Source: Chitinophaga pinensis
GTDB lineage: Bacteria; Bacteroidota; Bacteroidia; NS11-12g; UBA955
Direction of reading: 5' to 3'
Assembly (NCBI GenBank): GCA_945860565.1
Contig: CAMAQS010000011.1
Coordinates: forward strand, 1 to 45,129
DNA: 45,129 nt
The notes beneath the pieces are model-generated. The model was not told the DNA's origin, searched no databases, and saw only the letters and a list, made by a program, of their open reading frames with translations. Each line of letters opens with the position of its first letter. The first letter of the stretch is position 1. Shown one piece after another: positions 1 to 8,785 of this stretch. The position numbers and the translations under genes are program-made.

Positions 1-720
1 GCCATTAATACGGTTGTCGCAAATAATACCATTATATCACCAACTACATTTGTGCTGCGTTTGCTCTCAGATGAATCTACGTTTGAAAATAAAAACAATA
101 CATTCACAAACAACTTGTTCTATTTAGAAAAAACAATTTATTTTAATGGTAGCAGTTCGGCCAAAAACATCGACTTTCAAAGTATTGTATTTCAGAATAA
201 CCTATTCTACGCTGTTCATAAAACAAACTGGACTGGTCCCGATCCCAATGGTGGTGATTATGATGCAGAAGAAATAAAAGGAGTGAAGTTTTTGAATACA
301 ATTGTTTCAAATCCACTTTTTAAGGACTATTCCAAGTTTGACTTTAAGCCAAGCAGTGGAAGTCCCGCATTGTCGGCAGGTGCCAATATAAAAGAACCAA
401 TGCTAGATTTTTTTGGCAATTCATTTCTAGCGCAGCGTGCTATAGGAGCCATTGAATCAGATGCCAATTCTACAGACGTCAAAACGGTTTCTTTGGTTAC
501 AGAATGGATGATTTATCCCAACCCAGTAAAGAATATATTGCATTTGGTATCATCAAGTACTGGCGATTTTGAAGTTGAAATTTTTAGTCAGGATGGAAGA
601 AGTGTATTGAAATCTCATAATGTGAGTCATCTAAATGTTGAAGGCTTAACACAGGGATTATTTTGGGTGAAAATTTCTCAAAATGGTAAAATATTCAATT
701 ACCGATTTTTGAAGTTGTAA
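1..720 (+). CDS. Secreted beta-helix-type protein with T9SS type A sorting domain (5' truncated)
   Basis: The frame is open from base 1, so this is the 3' end of a longer gene that starts outside the window. About 239 residues are visible. The first ~100 have the Asn/Thr/Ser-rich, irregular look of a right-handed parallel beta-helix. They are followed by the phrase SPALSAGAN and then GAIE, the usual closing segment of such surface proteins in Bacteroidota. The last ~75 residues form a T9SS type A sorting domain: a YPNPVKN motif, a beta-rich stretch, and an ending in NYRFLKL. By family knowledge the product crosses the outer membrane through the type IX system and loses this tail on the cell surface. 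No catalytic residue can be named from this fragment, so its substrate is unknown. Confidence 0.85.
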   Translation, partial: AINTVVANNTIISPTTFVLRLLSDESTFENKNNTFTNNLFYLEKTIYFNGSSSAKNIDFQSIVFQNNLFYAVHKTNWTGPDPNGGDYDAEEIKGVKFLNTIVSNPLFKDYSKFDFKPSSGSPALSAGANIKEPMLDFFGNSFLAQRAIGAIESDANSTDVKTVSLVTEWMIYPNPVKNILHLVSSSTGDFEVEIFSQDGRSVLKSHNVSHLNVEGLTQGLFWVKISQNGKIFNYRFLKL

Positions 721-867
721 TTGATTTTTTGGTTAGGATAACACATAAAGTTTGACAGAAATATTGATTAGAAATTAGAATGCTAACGGATTACTAGAAT
801 TGCAAATTTTTAATCCTAATCCAAACACACTTTTTTGCACCCAATTATTTTTTCTGTTCTTCGTTTT

Positions 868-1260
868 TTAAATTACAGGTGTGCAAATTTCAAGTAAAAA
901 TCCGTCAATATCTCGGATATAGCCGACGGTTTGACCCCAAGGTTTTTGTATCGGTTTTTCGGTTAATATTGCCCCAAATTCTAAAGCTTTGTCAATAATA
1001 GTTTCAACATTGTCCGCAACCAAAGCCAATTGTATCCCAAAAGGTTTGTCTGATTGAGAGCTTTCTATAAATCCATTTTTCAAATTTGAATTTGCTAATT
1101 TTTTTGAGACAAATGAAATAGTAGTCTCTCCTGTTAAAAGTTCCCCATAGTCATTTTCAGGTGTTATAAATTTCCTTTCAAAGCCAAATGCTCTTTCATA
1201 GAACACTATTGACTTTGATACATCTGAAACGTATAAAATAGTGTATCCAAATTTTATCAT
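868..1260 (-). CDS. VOC (glyoxalase/bleomycin-resistance fold) family protein
   Basis: The 130-residue protein has the betaalphabetabetabeta pattern of the vicinal oxygen chelate fold: an N-terminal YTILYVSDVSKSIVFYE module, then a second half that closes with GQTVGYIRDIDGFLLEIC. The late Glu of FLLEI matches a usual metal ligand of the fold. Members range from glyoxalases to dioxygenases and drug-binding proteins, so the substrate cannot be assigned. The gene stands alone, with no operon partner on its strand within 370 bases. The length is normal for a single-domain VOC protein. Confidence 0.8.
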   Translation of the reverse strand: MIKFGYTILYVSDVSKSIVFYERAFGFERKFITPENDYGELLTGETTISFVSKKLANSNLKNGFIESSQSDKPFGIQLALVADNVETIIDKALEFGAILTEKPIQKPWGQTVGYIRDIDGFLLEICTPVI

Positions 1261-1358
1261 TTTTTCTTGAGTTCTTTAAATTCAAATTTCGCTTAAAAAT
1301 ATTTAAACATCTTGAATCTTTATAAATTTAATTTACTTTATTGGGGTATATTCATAGT

Positions 1359-1520
1359 TTACTTATCAATAGGTTCAATGATAGATACAATGCCCCTTTT
1401 TTTCGCATCAAAAGACCATTGAACTTGCACTACAGTACCTTCAATTTGGTCAAGTAGTAAAAAAGTGTAAATGTTTTCAGTTGGATAGAGTGTAAATCTA
1501 CCATTTCTAGAAACAATAAG
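1359..1520 (-). pseudogene. Remnant of a short hypothetical protein gene, 5' end lost
   Basis: Reading the minus strand from 1520 to the TAA at 1361-1359 gives a 53-codon open stretch with protein-like composition. It contains SRNGRFTLYPTENIYTFLLL followed by VVQVQWSFDAKKRG. This resembles the C-terminal half of short hypothetical proteins I remember from Bacteroidota, with a pattern like NGRY-LYPT-N-Y-FL-LDT-G-WQVQW; that likeness is from memory and not verified. The frame has no ATG and is closed by a TAA at 1523-1521. No continuation was found in the other two frames. I read it as a gene that lost its N-terminal half; a non-ATG start is less likely. Confidence 0.5.
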
Positions 1521-1563
1521 TTATGATTTAAATCAAATTGGATTAATTCTAAATGTACCCCAT

Positions 1564-1597
1564 AAAAAATGCCCTCGATTTTGAGGGCATTTTTTTT
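1564..1597 (-). terminator. Intrinsic terminator after gapA
   Basis: Perfect stem ATGCCCTC (1569-1576) / GAGGGCAT (1583-1590) with a 6-nt loop. It is flanked by A5 on one side and T7 on the other, so it could work in both directions. It lies about 40 nt past the gapA stop codon. Confidence 0.85.
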
Positions 1598-1633
1598 ATC
1601 CTTATAACTAAAAACGCTACAAGTATTTATTAA

Positions 1634-2653
<1,020 letters not shown>

Positions 2654-2670
2654 TTAATCAAATTATGGTC

Positions 2671-3360
2671 TTAACCCTTTGGTTTTAAGGGTCTAATTTC
2701 AAGATTAACTGAATGGAAATTTGCAGGAGACATCAAGGCGAATACAATATGGTCCGCAACATCCTCTGCTTTTAACATATTATCGTGTGCTTTTATATTT
2801 TCTGAATTTCTAAAAAAATCAGTTTTTACAGAACCAGGGTAAACGCATGTAACTTTTACACCAAATTCTCTCACTTCTTTATACAAAGCATCAGAAAATC
2901 CCCTAACCGCAAATTTAGTGGCACAATACCCTGAAACTTGAGAATACCCTTCTAATCCTGCTATCGAAGCGATGTTTATTATATGTGATTCAGATTGCTT
3001 TTTCATGAATGGAAGTGCAAGCTTACATCCATAGAAAACACCTGAAATGTTTGTATTTATCATAGAGTTCCAATCTTCTACCGACAAATCTTCACATAAG
3101 CCGAAGTATCCCAAACCTGCATTATTAATAAGTATATCAATTTGTCCATGTGTATCAACAACAAATTTAAAAGCCGTTTCCATTTGTTCGAATGATTGAA
3201 CATCGGCATGCAAGCATTTGTAACTCGGATGAGTAAATGTGCATTCACTTCGGCATATACCATAAACAAATGCACCTTGTTCTATTAATTTTAAAACACA
3301 TTGGTGGCCTATTCCTTTATTGGCACCAGTAATAATCGCAATTTTATTTTTTAAATTCAT
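2671..3360 (-). CDS. Short-chain dehydrogenase/reductase (SDR)
   Basis: A 229-residue classical SDR. The N-terminal cofactor loop is ITGANKGIG, followed by NNAG, and the catalytic Ser-Tyr-Lys set is visible as IASIAG, then the Tyr and Lys of YCATK. A proline-glycine pair (YPGSVKTDF) follows, as in the family. It is a soluble NAD(P)H oxidoreductase with unknown substrate. Its start overlaps the 3' end of mnmH by 17 bases, so it is probably translated from the purS-DUF4286-mnmH message. Nothing in the sequence ties it functionally to tRNA modification or purine synthesis. Confidence 0.88.
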   Translation of the reverse strand: MNLKNKIAIITGANKGIGHQCVLKLIEQGAFVYGICRSECTFTHPSYKCLHADVQSFEQMETAFKFVVDTHGQIDILINNAGLGYFGLCEDLSVEDWNSMINTNISGVFYGCKLALPFMKKQSESHIINIASIAGLEGYSQVSGYCATKFAVRGFSDALYKEVREFGVKVTCVYPGSVKTDFFRNSENIKAHDNMLKAEDVADHIVFALMSPANFHSVNLEIRPLKPKG

Positions 3361-4384
3361 GGTTTATCGTTTTTTCAATGTTTAATAAGTCTTTTTCGAA
3401 GTTAGACCAATTAAAAGGAATACTCTTAATTCGTACTTTGTTGTTTTGAATAGAGTAATCATAGGTTTTATCATAATAAACCAACAATTTATCAATCCAA
3501 TGTTCAAAATCTTTGTTCTCAAGGGCGGTTATGGCTTCATTTAAATGTTGCCCTCCAAGCCTCTTTCTCAATTGGCTGGTTTTTTCAATGAGTGTTGATA
3601 TTTCAAAATGTGAATATTCGTAAACAAGTCTCTTTATTCTAGTGTTTTTGTCTACTTCGATGACTAAAATTTTCGATGTGTTAAAATTGTCCCATAATGA
3701 ATTAGGAATAAAACAAGTGCCAATCAACCGACTTTCATTTTCAACAAGTATTGGCATTCCTAAATCAAATTTACAAACGGTTTCAAAAATCAAATTTTCA
3801 AACATTTCAGTACTTGGTTGTGCGGGTTTACCCAAGCCACCAAAAGCACTGCCTTTATGATTGGCTAATTGTTCTAAATCCAAAACTTGAAATTGCTTGG
3901 TTGCCAATTTTGTTAATATTTCGGTTTTGCCACTACCAGTACGACCACCTAATATTAAAAACTTATATGGCGCATTAAAAGTATTTTGAACATGTGTGCG
4001 ATAAGATTTATAACCACCCAGAAGCTGTATGGTTGGTTTTCCAGACCATTGACTTAATGAAGCAGCGATATAACTGCGCAAACCACCTCTCCAACAATAA
4101 AACGCAAGTGGTTTAGAATCGCTTTGTAATTGAATATATTTGCTATATAACTGACTCATATTAGGACCCACCAATTCGAGTCCTCTTTTTACAGCTTCAA
4201 TACGTCCCATTTGCTTATAAAGCGTTCCAATCTCTGCTCGCTCCGCGTCATTCAGCAGGGGTACGTTTATGGCATTTAAAATATGTCCTTTTTGAAATTC
4301 ACTTTCACTGCGAACATCAATAAGGGTTAAATTATCTCTTGTTTTTAAGAAGTCCCCAATACTGACTGTCCTTATTACGGACAT
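3344..4384 (-). CDS. mnmH: tRNA 2-selenouridine synthase (rhodanese + P-loop)
   Basis: The 346-residue protein has an N-terminal rhodanese domain (LIDVRSESEFQKGHI; catalytic Cys in FYCWRGGLRS near residue 93) and a C-terminal P-loop domain (Walker A GGRTGSGKT near residue 145). This is the MnmH/SelU architecture. The enzyme replaces sulfur with selenium at the wobble 2-thiouridine of tRNA Lys/Glu/Gln, through a geranylated intermediate, and needs selenophosphate from SelD. SelD is not in this window. The gene overlaps DUF4286 upstream by 10 bases and the SDR gene downstream by 17, so translation is coupled. Confidence 0.92.
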   Translation of the reverse strand: MSVIRTVSIGDFLKTRDNLTLIDVRSESEFQKGHILNAINVPLLNDAERAEIGTLYKQMGRIEAVKRGLELVGPNMSQLYSKYIQLQSDSKPLAFYCWRGGLRSYIAASLSQWSGKPTIQLLGGYKSYRTHVQNTFNAPYKFLILGGRTGSGKTEILTKLATKQFQVLDLEQLANHKGSAFGGLGKPAQPSTEMFENLIFETVCKFDLGMPILVENESRLIGTCFIPNSLWDNFNTSKILVIEVDKNTRIKRLVYEYSHFEISTLIEKTSQLRKRLGGQHLNEAITALENKDFEHWIDKLLVYYDKTYDYSIQNNKVRIKSIPFNWSNFEKDLLNIEKTINHEFKK

Positions 4385-4695
4385 AGCGTGGAAATTTCTT
4401 CTAGAACGGTTCTAAAAGCAATAAATTTATCTCCAAATTTCGCAATGGTCTTTTGTTGTAATGCTGAACCATGCTTTTCTCTATATTGGGTCAATAGCTC
4501 AATAGAATTACAACTGTATTGTATGGCGTAAGAAATTTCATGTTTTTCATCGGTTAAATTCAAAATCTTTAAAATTTTGGATTCTATAAAATGTTGAGTC
4601 GATAATACTTCTGGAATGTGCTCCGTTAGCATCCATTCTAACCAATCAGATTCGATTTGTTCGTCAACAACACATGTTACGTTGTAAACAATCAT
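4375..4695 (-). CDS. DUF4286 family protein
   Basis: The 106-residue protein begins MIVYNVTCVVD and has the conserved WLEWMLTEHIPEVL stretch of the DUF4286 family, which is common in Bacteroidota. It looks like a small cytosolic ferredoxin-like alpha/beta protein with no signal peptide. Function is unknown. Its ATG overlaps the purS stop as ATGA, and its end overlaps mnmH, so it is the second gene of a tightly coupled operon. The fused neighbourhood is suggestive only and does not assign a role. Confidence 0.85.
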   Translation of the reverse strand: MIVYNVTCVVDEQIESDWLEWMLTEHIPEVLSTQHFIESKILKILNLTDEKHEISYAIQYSCNSIELLTQYREKHGSALQQKTIAKFGDKFIAFRTVLEEISTLCP

Positions 4696-4943
4696 AATTC
4701 AGATATTCTTATTTTGTAAGATTCCATTATAAGATTGGCAAGCAATTTTTTTGAAGCTGTATCTGCAGCTTCGAAAGCAGAGCTTTCATTGTCAGCTTCT
4801 ATTTCTAAGGTAATAAATCGTCCAACACAAACTTCCAGAACGTTATTTAAACCAATAGACGACATGCTATGAGTTACCGCTTTTCCTTGTGGATCTAATA
4901 AGCCTTTTTTCGGCAATACTTCTATTTCAGCTAAGAATTTCAC
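4692..4943 (-). CDS. purS: Phosphoribosylformylglycinamidine synthase subunit PurS
   Basis: The 83-residue protein matches the small PurS subunit: KFLAEIEVLPKKGLLDPQGK at the N-terminus, then a VGRFITLEIE strand. PurS bridges PurL and PurQ in the FGAM synthase complex (FGAR + ATP + Gln to FGAM). A GTG start at 4943 is chosen because the alignable family start lies there; the longer frame up to 4988 reads through the predicted promoter. The -7 element ends 4 nt before this GTG, so the mRNA is probably leaderless. purL and purQ are not adjacent. Confidence 0.85.
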   Translation of the reverse strand: MKFLAEIEVLPKKGLLDPQGKAVTHSMSSIGLNNVLEVCVGRFITLEIEADNESSAFEAADTASKKLLANLIMESYKIRISEL

Positions 4944-4947
4944 AATA

Positions 4948-4955
4948 CAAAAATA
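4948..4955 (-). promoter_or_regulatory. -7 promoter element (TATTTTTG) of the purS operon
   Basis: Perfect TAnnTTTG on the minus strand, with only 4 nt to the GTG start at 4943. The predicted transcription start falls at or next to the start codon. This supports the GTG over any upstream start. Confidence 0.6.
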
Positions 4956-4994
4956 CTGTAAATTCCTTCTTTGACTGTAAATTAGCAAAAAATT

Positions 4995-5621
4995 ATGTTA
5001 CGAAATTGCTTTATTACAATTTCCCTCTTGGGGATGTTATTGGTTCTGTCTTGTAAAAATCCCAAAAAAACGAGTACCAACGATTCAAATAATACTGAGA
5101 TTATTGACACTTTAAACAAATTATCGGGTTACGTTTCTTCTGGTGAAAATTATATACTCAAACAAGTTTCAAAAAAACCATTGCTTCTAATTGGTAAAAA
5201 TTATGAAACAGAACATAAGAATATTTCAACCTTAATTATTGGTACCTTGAATGTTTTAAATGAATTTTTATTGTCCAATAAAATTAAAATGGACGGTTCA
5301 ATAATGTGTGTTTACGATAAAATTCCCACCGAAAACGAAAAAATCAAGATTTTTGTCGGTATTCCAATTCAAAAGGAAACGAAAGTGAAATCTGATTTTG
5401 TATTCTTGAAAATTCCTGGAGGGAGTTATCATAAAGCAACGGTAAATTTAGGACTTGGTAAAACCACAAAAATGTGGGGTTTAATAACACAAAATTTAAG
5501 AAATAACGGTTTTGAAATCCCACTTCCAATTTATGAATATCCGTCGGATGCGAGAAATTTTAATATGACCACTGAAATCACACATTCTAATCTTTTAATT
5601 CCTGTTAAATCACAAAAATGA
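4995..5621 (+). CDS. Lipoprotein with GyrI-like (effector-binding) domain
   Basis: The 208-residue protein starts with a hydrophobic signal and the lipobox LVLSC (Cys near residue 20), so it is probably anchored in a periplasm-facing or outer membrane. The mature part (residues ~50-205) has the pattern of a GyrI-like/AraC effector-binding domain: paired strands such as LIGKNYET, IFVGIPI, and LKIPGGSYHKATVNLG, where the G-Y-H phrase is typical. Such domains bind small amphipathic molecules. An extracytoplasmic, lipid-anchored version is less usual. Its stop overlaps the next ATG (ATGA), coupling it to the LD-carboxypeptidase gene. Ligand unknown; the fold call is by pattern only. Confidence 0.6.
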   Translation: MLRNCFITISLLGMLLVLSCKNPKKTSTNDSNNTEIIDTLNKLSGYVSSGENYILKQVSKKPLLLIGKNYETEHKNISTLIIGTLNVLNEFLLSNKIKMDGSIMCVYDKIPTENEKIKIFVGIPIQKETKVKSDFVFLKIPGGSYHKATVNLGLGKTTKMWGLITQNLRNNGFEIPLPIYEYPSDARNFNMTTEITHSNLLIPVKSQK

Positions 5622-6514
5622 TAATTCCACCTTATCTAAAATCTGGTAATACCATTGCTTTAATTGCACCTTCAAGATTTGTAGAAAGTGAAAATATTGA
5701 TGCCTTTAAAATATGGGCGGAAAGTCAAAATTGGAACGTTTTGGAAAGTCCAAATTTGTATTCTAGAGAGAATCAATTTGCAGGATCTCAATCTTTGAGA
5801 ATTGAAGATATTTCTTGGGCATTAAATCATAGCAAAATAAAAGCTGTTTTTGCTTGTCGGGGGGGATATGGGAGTATGCCATTACTCGAGTCGTTAAAAA
5901 CGATAAACTTTACTAAAAATCCGAAGTGGTGGATTGGCTTCTCTGATGTAACTGCGTTGCATTTTTTGTTTCAAAAACAAGGTTTATCCTCTATTCATGG
6001 CCCTATGCCTTTTCAATTTAACAAAGGAGATAATATCTCAATTGAGAATTTCAATCATTTAAGTTTAACATTACAAGGGAAAAAGTCCATTATTCATAAA
6101 GTCACTTTAAATGATGGCTTCAATTTAAGAGATTTTTCCGGTGAACTTTGGGGGGGGAATTTATCCATTGTTTTTGCCATGTTATCGGCCAATATTTTTC
6201 CTGATTTTACCAATAAAATTATCTTTTTAGAAGATCTCGATGAATACTATTATCACATTGATAGAATGATCGTTGCTTTAAAATTAAGGGGTGTTTTTGA
6301 GCAATGTAAAGGTATTTTAATTGGTTCAATGATAGATATGCATGACAACGCGATACCTTTTGGAAAAACAACAACTGAAATAGTATTGGATGCAGCGAAG
6401 GATTATAATGTTCCCATTATTTTTAATGTCCCTTGTGGACACGGCCCTAAAAATATTGCATTAAAAATGGGAATGAATTGTACCTTTGACGGCAGTATTT
6501 TATTTCAAGATTAA
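5618..6514 (+). CDS. S66 family LD-carboxypeptidase (LdcA/MccF-like)
   Basis: The 298-residue serine peptidase cleaves L,D-bonds. Known members remove the terminal D-Ala of murein tetrapeptides or detoxify peptide-nucleotide antibiotics. Visible: IALIAPS at the N-terminus; CRGGYGS; the nucleophile Ser in GFSD (residue ~109); the Glu region LEDLDEYYYHIDRM; and the His region PCGHGPKN. There is no signal peptide, so it probably acts in the cytosol on recycled murein peptides. The gene carries a G7 run (5859-5865) and a G8 run (6150-6157), unusual in such AT-rich DNA. A +1 slip at the G8 run would give a stop about 15 codons later, before the Glu/His part of the active site. Confidence 0.88.
   Translation: MIIPPYLKSGNTIALIAPSRFVESENIDAFKIWAESQNWNVLESPNLYSRENQFAGSQSLRIEDISWALNHSKIKAVFACRGGYGSMPLLESLKTINFTKNPKWWIGFSDVTALHFLFQKQGLSSIHGPMPFQFNKGDNISIENFNHLSLTLQGKKSIIHKVTLNDGFNLRDFSGELWGGNLSIVFAMLSANIFPDFTNKIIFLEDLDEYYYHIDRMIVALKLRGVFEQCKGILIGSMIDMHDNAIPFGKTTTEIVLDAAKDYNVPIIFNVPCGHGPKNIALKMGMNCTFDGSILFQD
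5859..5865. repeat. G7 homopolymer inside the LD-carboxypeptidase gene
   Basis: Seven consecutive G in the codons for CRGGYGS. It is one of two long G tracts in this gene. Confidence 0.9.
6150..6157. repeat. G8 homopolymer inside the LD-carboxypeptidase gene
   Basis: Eight consecutive G encoding the Trp-Gly-Gly of ELWGGN. The reading frame is intact at this length. It is the longest G tract I noticed in the window and a possible slippage site. Confidence 0.9.
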
Positions 6515-6516
6515 TC

Positions 6517-6975
6517 GTGATTTCAAGTAAAACATATATTGCACTAACAAAATTTGCCATTGTTGGAGGATTCTCGTTTTTTATAGATCTTTCTGTTTAT
6601 TATTTATTGAGTCAAACTATGCAAACCTTTATTGCGAAAAGCTTGGGTATTGTATTGGCCACTTGGGTGAATTATCAATTAAATAAACGTTGGACATGGG
6701 GTCAAAAAAACAAAAACAAAGATCGTTTTGCTCGATATATTGCACTGTATACATTTAGTGGAATATTGAACGTAATATCAAATGAGATTTTTTTATCACA
6801 TATTCCCATCGCAGATTTAACCCTGAATTTGAATTACCCAAGTCAAAATTTGAACACCGATATTTTTGCAGTAAAAATCAATAAATTTTTTGCGGTGATA
6901 TTTGCAACTGCCATTGGTATGATGATGAATTTTATAGGTCAAAAAATTTGGGTTTTTAAGGAAAAAATAAATTGA
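6517..6975 (+). CDS. GtrA family membrane protein
   Basis: The 152-residue protein has four predicted membrane helices and the GtrA signature KFAIVGGFSFFIDLSVYYLL, then a NYQLNKRWTWG loop and a C-terminal repeat of the pattern (NFIGQKIWVF). GtrA proteins are proposed to move polyprenyl-linked sugars across the inner membrane for surface polysaccharide or lipid glycosylation. The start is GTG at 6517, 2 nt after the preceding stop, so it belongs to the lipoprotein-carboxypeptidase operon. No glycosyltransferase partner is adjacent; the GT87 and GT39 genes are 17-23 kb away. Confidence 0.88.
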   Translation: MISSKTYIALTKFAIVGGFSFFIDLSVYYLLSQTMQTFIAKSLGIVLATWVNYQLNKRWTWGQKNKNKDRFARYIALYTFSGILNVISNEIFLSHIPIADLTLNLNYPSQNLNTDIFAVKINKFFAVIFATAIGMMMNFIGQKIWVFKEKIN

Positions 6976-7007
6976 TTGCGTTATCATCTCCGTTAATGTT
7001 AACTTTG
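6976..7007 (+). promoter_or_regulatory. Promoter of ricT: -33 TTG and -7 TAACTTTG
   Basis: TTG at 6976-6978, 21-nt spacer, then a perfect TAnnTTTG at 7000-7007, 23 nt before the ATG. This is one of the more complete promoter matches in the window. Confidence 0.6.
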
Positions 7008-7030
7008 TCAATAACATTTTAATTTAATTT

Positions 7031-8425
7031 ATGTCTTGTTCATCATGTGGAACTAAAAGTGGAGGAAGTTGTTCGCCCGCAGGTTGTAAAAGTAACGGAA
7101 CGTGCGGTACTAGTGGGTGTAATGCTTTAAATGTATATGATTGGTTTAAAGATATGGATTTGCCGGAAGGCCATACACCTTTTAATATCGTAGAGGTTAG
7201 GTTTAAAGGAAGTAGAAAAGAATTTTTTAGAAACAGCAATAATATAGATTTATTCTCTGGCGATCAAATAGTTGTCGAGAGTTCTGTTGGTTTTGATATT
7301 GGTACCGTTTCAGCTACCGGTGAAATAGTTAGACTTCAATTAAAGAAATATCGTGTGCGTGAAGATTCAGATGAAATGTTAAAAGTTTTGAGAATTTCCA
7401 ACGAAAAAGAATTAGAGAAGTTAGCGAGTTGTAAAGAACGCGAAGACGAGACTTTGGAAAAAGCAAGAACCATCTCATTTGAATTAAATCTTGCCATGAA
7501 AATTAGCGATATTGAAATTCAAGGCGATGGTAGAAAGGTGATTTTCTTCTATACAGCCGAATCTAGAGTTGATTTTAGAGAACTAATCAAGAGATATGCC
7601 GATGAGTTTAAAATGAAAATCGAAATGCGTCATATTTCTTACCGAGAAGAAGCCTCTCGTTTAGGGGGGATTGGTGATTGTGGTAGGGAATTATGCTGTT
7701 CCACTTGGTTAACAGATTACAAACAAGTGAATACCGGCGCTGCAAGGGTGCAAAATTTAAGTATCAACATGGAAAAATTAGCCGGTCAATGCGGTCGACT
7801 TAAATGTTGTTTAAATTACGAATTAGATACCTATTTGGAAGCAGTTGATGAGTTTCCTAAAGCTAAAATTGTGAAATTAGATACTGTAAGTGGAACTGCT
7901 TTTGCCCGCAAAACAGATATTTTAAAACGTTTAATTTGGTTTTCTTACGATGATAGTCAAACTTGGGTTCCTTTACCAGTTAAAAAGGTAAATGAATGCA
8001 TGGAAGAAAATAAAAATGGAGTGAAAGTAGCCATTTTAACTGATTTAGCACCAGCCAATTTGATTCTGGAAAAAGCCATTAATGATGGAAGCAATTCTGA
8101 TTTTATTGATAATTCAGAGCTAATGAAAGAAGATGCATTTAAAGATTTGGCCAATTTAAAGTCTAGTAAAAATAACAATAGAGACAATAATTCTAAGAGG
8201 AATAAAAACCAATCGCGCCCTTCGAATAATAACAACCGCCCACAAAATCAAACTAAACCCTCGAGTTCCTCAAATTCGTCTGATCTATCTAAACCAACGA
8301 GTAATCAAAACCAAGGCAATACAATTATAAAAGATCAACCAAAAAACAACAATCAGAATAAATTCAAAAAACCCAAATTCAAACCAAAAAATAATTCTTC
8401 TGATATAAATAAAAAGCCAGAATAA
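7031..8425 (+). CDS. ricT: RicT/PSP1-family protein with basic disordered tail
   Basis: The 464-residue protein has a Cys-rich N-terminus (MSCSSCGTKSGGSC), a PSP1 C-terminal-type core with the conserved cysteines GDCGRELCC and QCGRLKCC (residues ~215-260), and a ~90-residue tail of Asn, Lys, Ser, Arg and Gln without predicted structure. In Bacillus subtilis, RicT with RicA and RicF carries Fe-S clusters and directs RNase Y maturation of mRNAs; in other bacteria PSP1 proteins link to the cell cycle. The core is normal for the family, while the tail is an addition. A promoter lies upstream and a bidirectional terminator overlaps the stop codon. Confidence 0.85.
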   Translation: MSCSSCGTKSGGSCSPAGCKSNGTCGTSGCNALNVYDWFKDMDLPEGHTPFNIVEVRFKGSRKEFFRNSNNIDLFSGDQIVVESSVGFDIGTVSATGEIVRLQLKKYRVREDSDEMLKVLRISNEKELEKLASCKEREDETLEKARTISFELNLAMKISDIEIQGDGRKVIFFYTAESRVDFRELIKRYADEFKMKIEMRHISYREEASRLGGIGDCGRELCCSTWLTDYKQVNTGAARVQNLSINMEKLAGQCGRLKCCLNYELDTYLEAVDEFPKAKIVKLDTVSGTAFARKTDILKRLIWFSYDDSQTWVPLPVKKVNECMEENKNGVKVAILTDLAPANLILEKAINDGSNSDFIDNSELMKEDAFKDLANLKSSKNNNRDNNSKRNKNQSRPSNNNNRPQNQTKPSSSSNSSDLSKPTSNQNQGNTIIKDQPKNNNQNKFKKPKFKPKNNSSDINKKPE

Positions 8426-8435
8426 ATTCTGGCTT
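8414..8435. terminator. Bidirectional terminator between ricT and the LTXXQ-like gene
   Basis: Perfect inverted repeat AAGCCAGAAT / ATTCTGGCTT around the ricT stop codon, with A-rich sequence on one side and T-rich on the other. It serves the two convergent genes at 8425 and 8441. Confidence 0.75.
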
Positions 8436-8440
8436 CTTTA

Positions 8441-8785
8441 TTATTTGCGATTTTCGCGTCGTTTTTTATGATTTTCCTTCATAAGCGATTTAGCCTTTTC
8501 TTGTTGCTCTTTTGTTAAAATGGAGTTTAGTTTTGACCGATGCTCTTTTCTGTTATTTTTTCTTTCTACTTTGTTTTCCTTTGTTAAGGATTCATTTTTG
8601 GTTACAAATTCTAAATTAGCACTTCTAACTTGTGATTCTTGTTCTGCTGTAAGGGCCAATTCAGTTTTCATTTTGGCCGTTAACTTATCGGCTTTTTCTT
8701 GGGTTGATAATTTTCCTTTCGGGTCGTTTTGTGCATTTAGCATACCGCTAATTGCCACAATTGTTAATAATAGAAACTTTTTCAT
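8441..8785 (-). CDS. Small secreted Spy/CpxP-like (DUF4890-type) protein
   Basis: The 114-residue protein has a signal peptide (MKKFLLLTIVAISGMLNAQ) and a highly charged helical mature part. It contains ALTAEQESQV and ILTKEQQEK, two copies of an LTxxQ-like motif, and ends in a Lys/Arg-rich segment. This is the layout of DUF4890/Spy-type periplasmic proteins. Spy and CpxP act as envelope chaperones or stress sensors in Proteobacteria; the role in Bacteroidota is not established. It is followed convergently by ricT and precedes no same-strand gene closely. No clear promoter element was found upstream. Confidence 0.75.
   Translation of the reverse strand: MKKFLLLTIVAISGMLNAQNDPKGKLSTQEKADKLTAKMKTELALTAEQESQVRSANLEFVTKNESLTKENKVERKNNRKEHRSKLNSILTKEQQEKAKSLMKENHKKRRENRK

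Larger units (their letters stand above)
1261..1633. other. 373-bp gap between the VOC gene and gapA
   Basis: The only gap above 300 bases in the window. It holds a decayed minus-strand coding remnant (1359-1520) and the gapA terminator (1564-1597). The rest is AT-rich DNA in which I see no other gene, RNA or repeat. Confidence 0.7.

Noticed and set aside
728-825. Imperfect inverted repeat (728-741 and 810-825) after the first gene
   Set aside because: The arms are AT-rich, imperfect and 68 nt apart with no T tract at the end; not convincing as a terminator or an element end.
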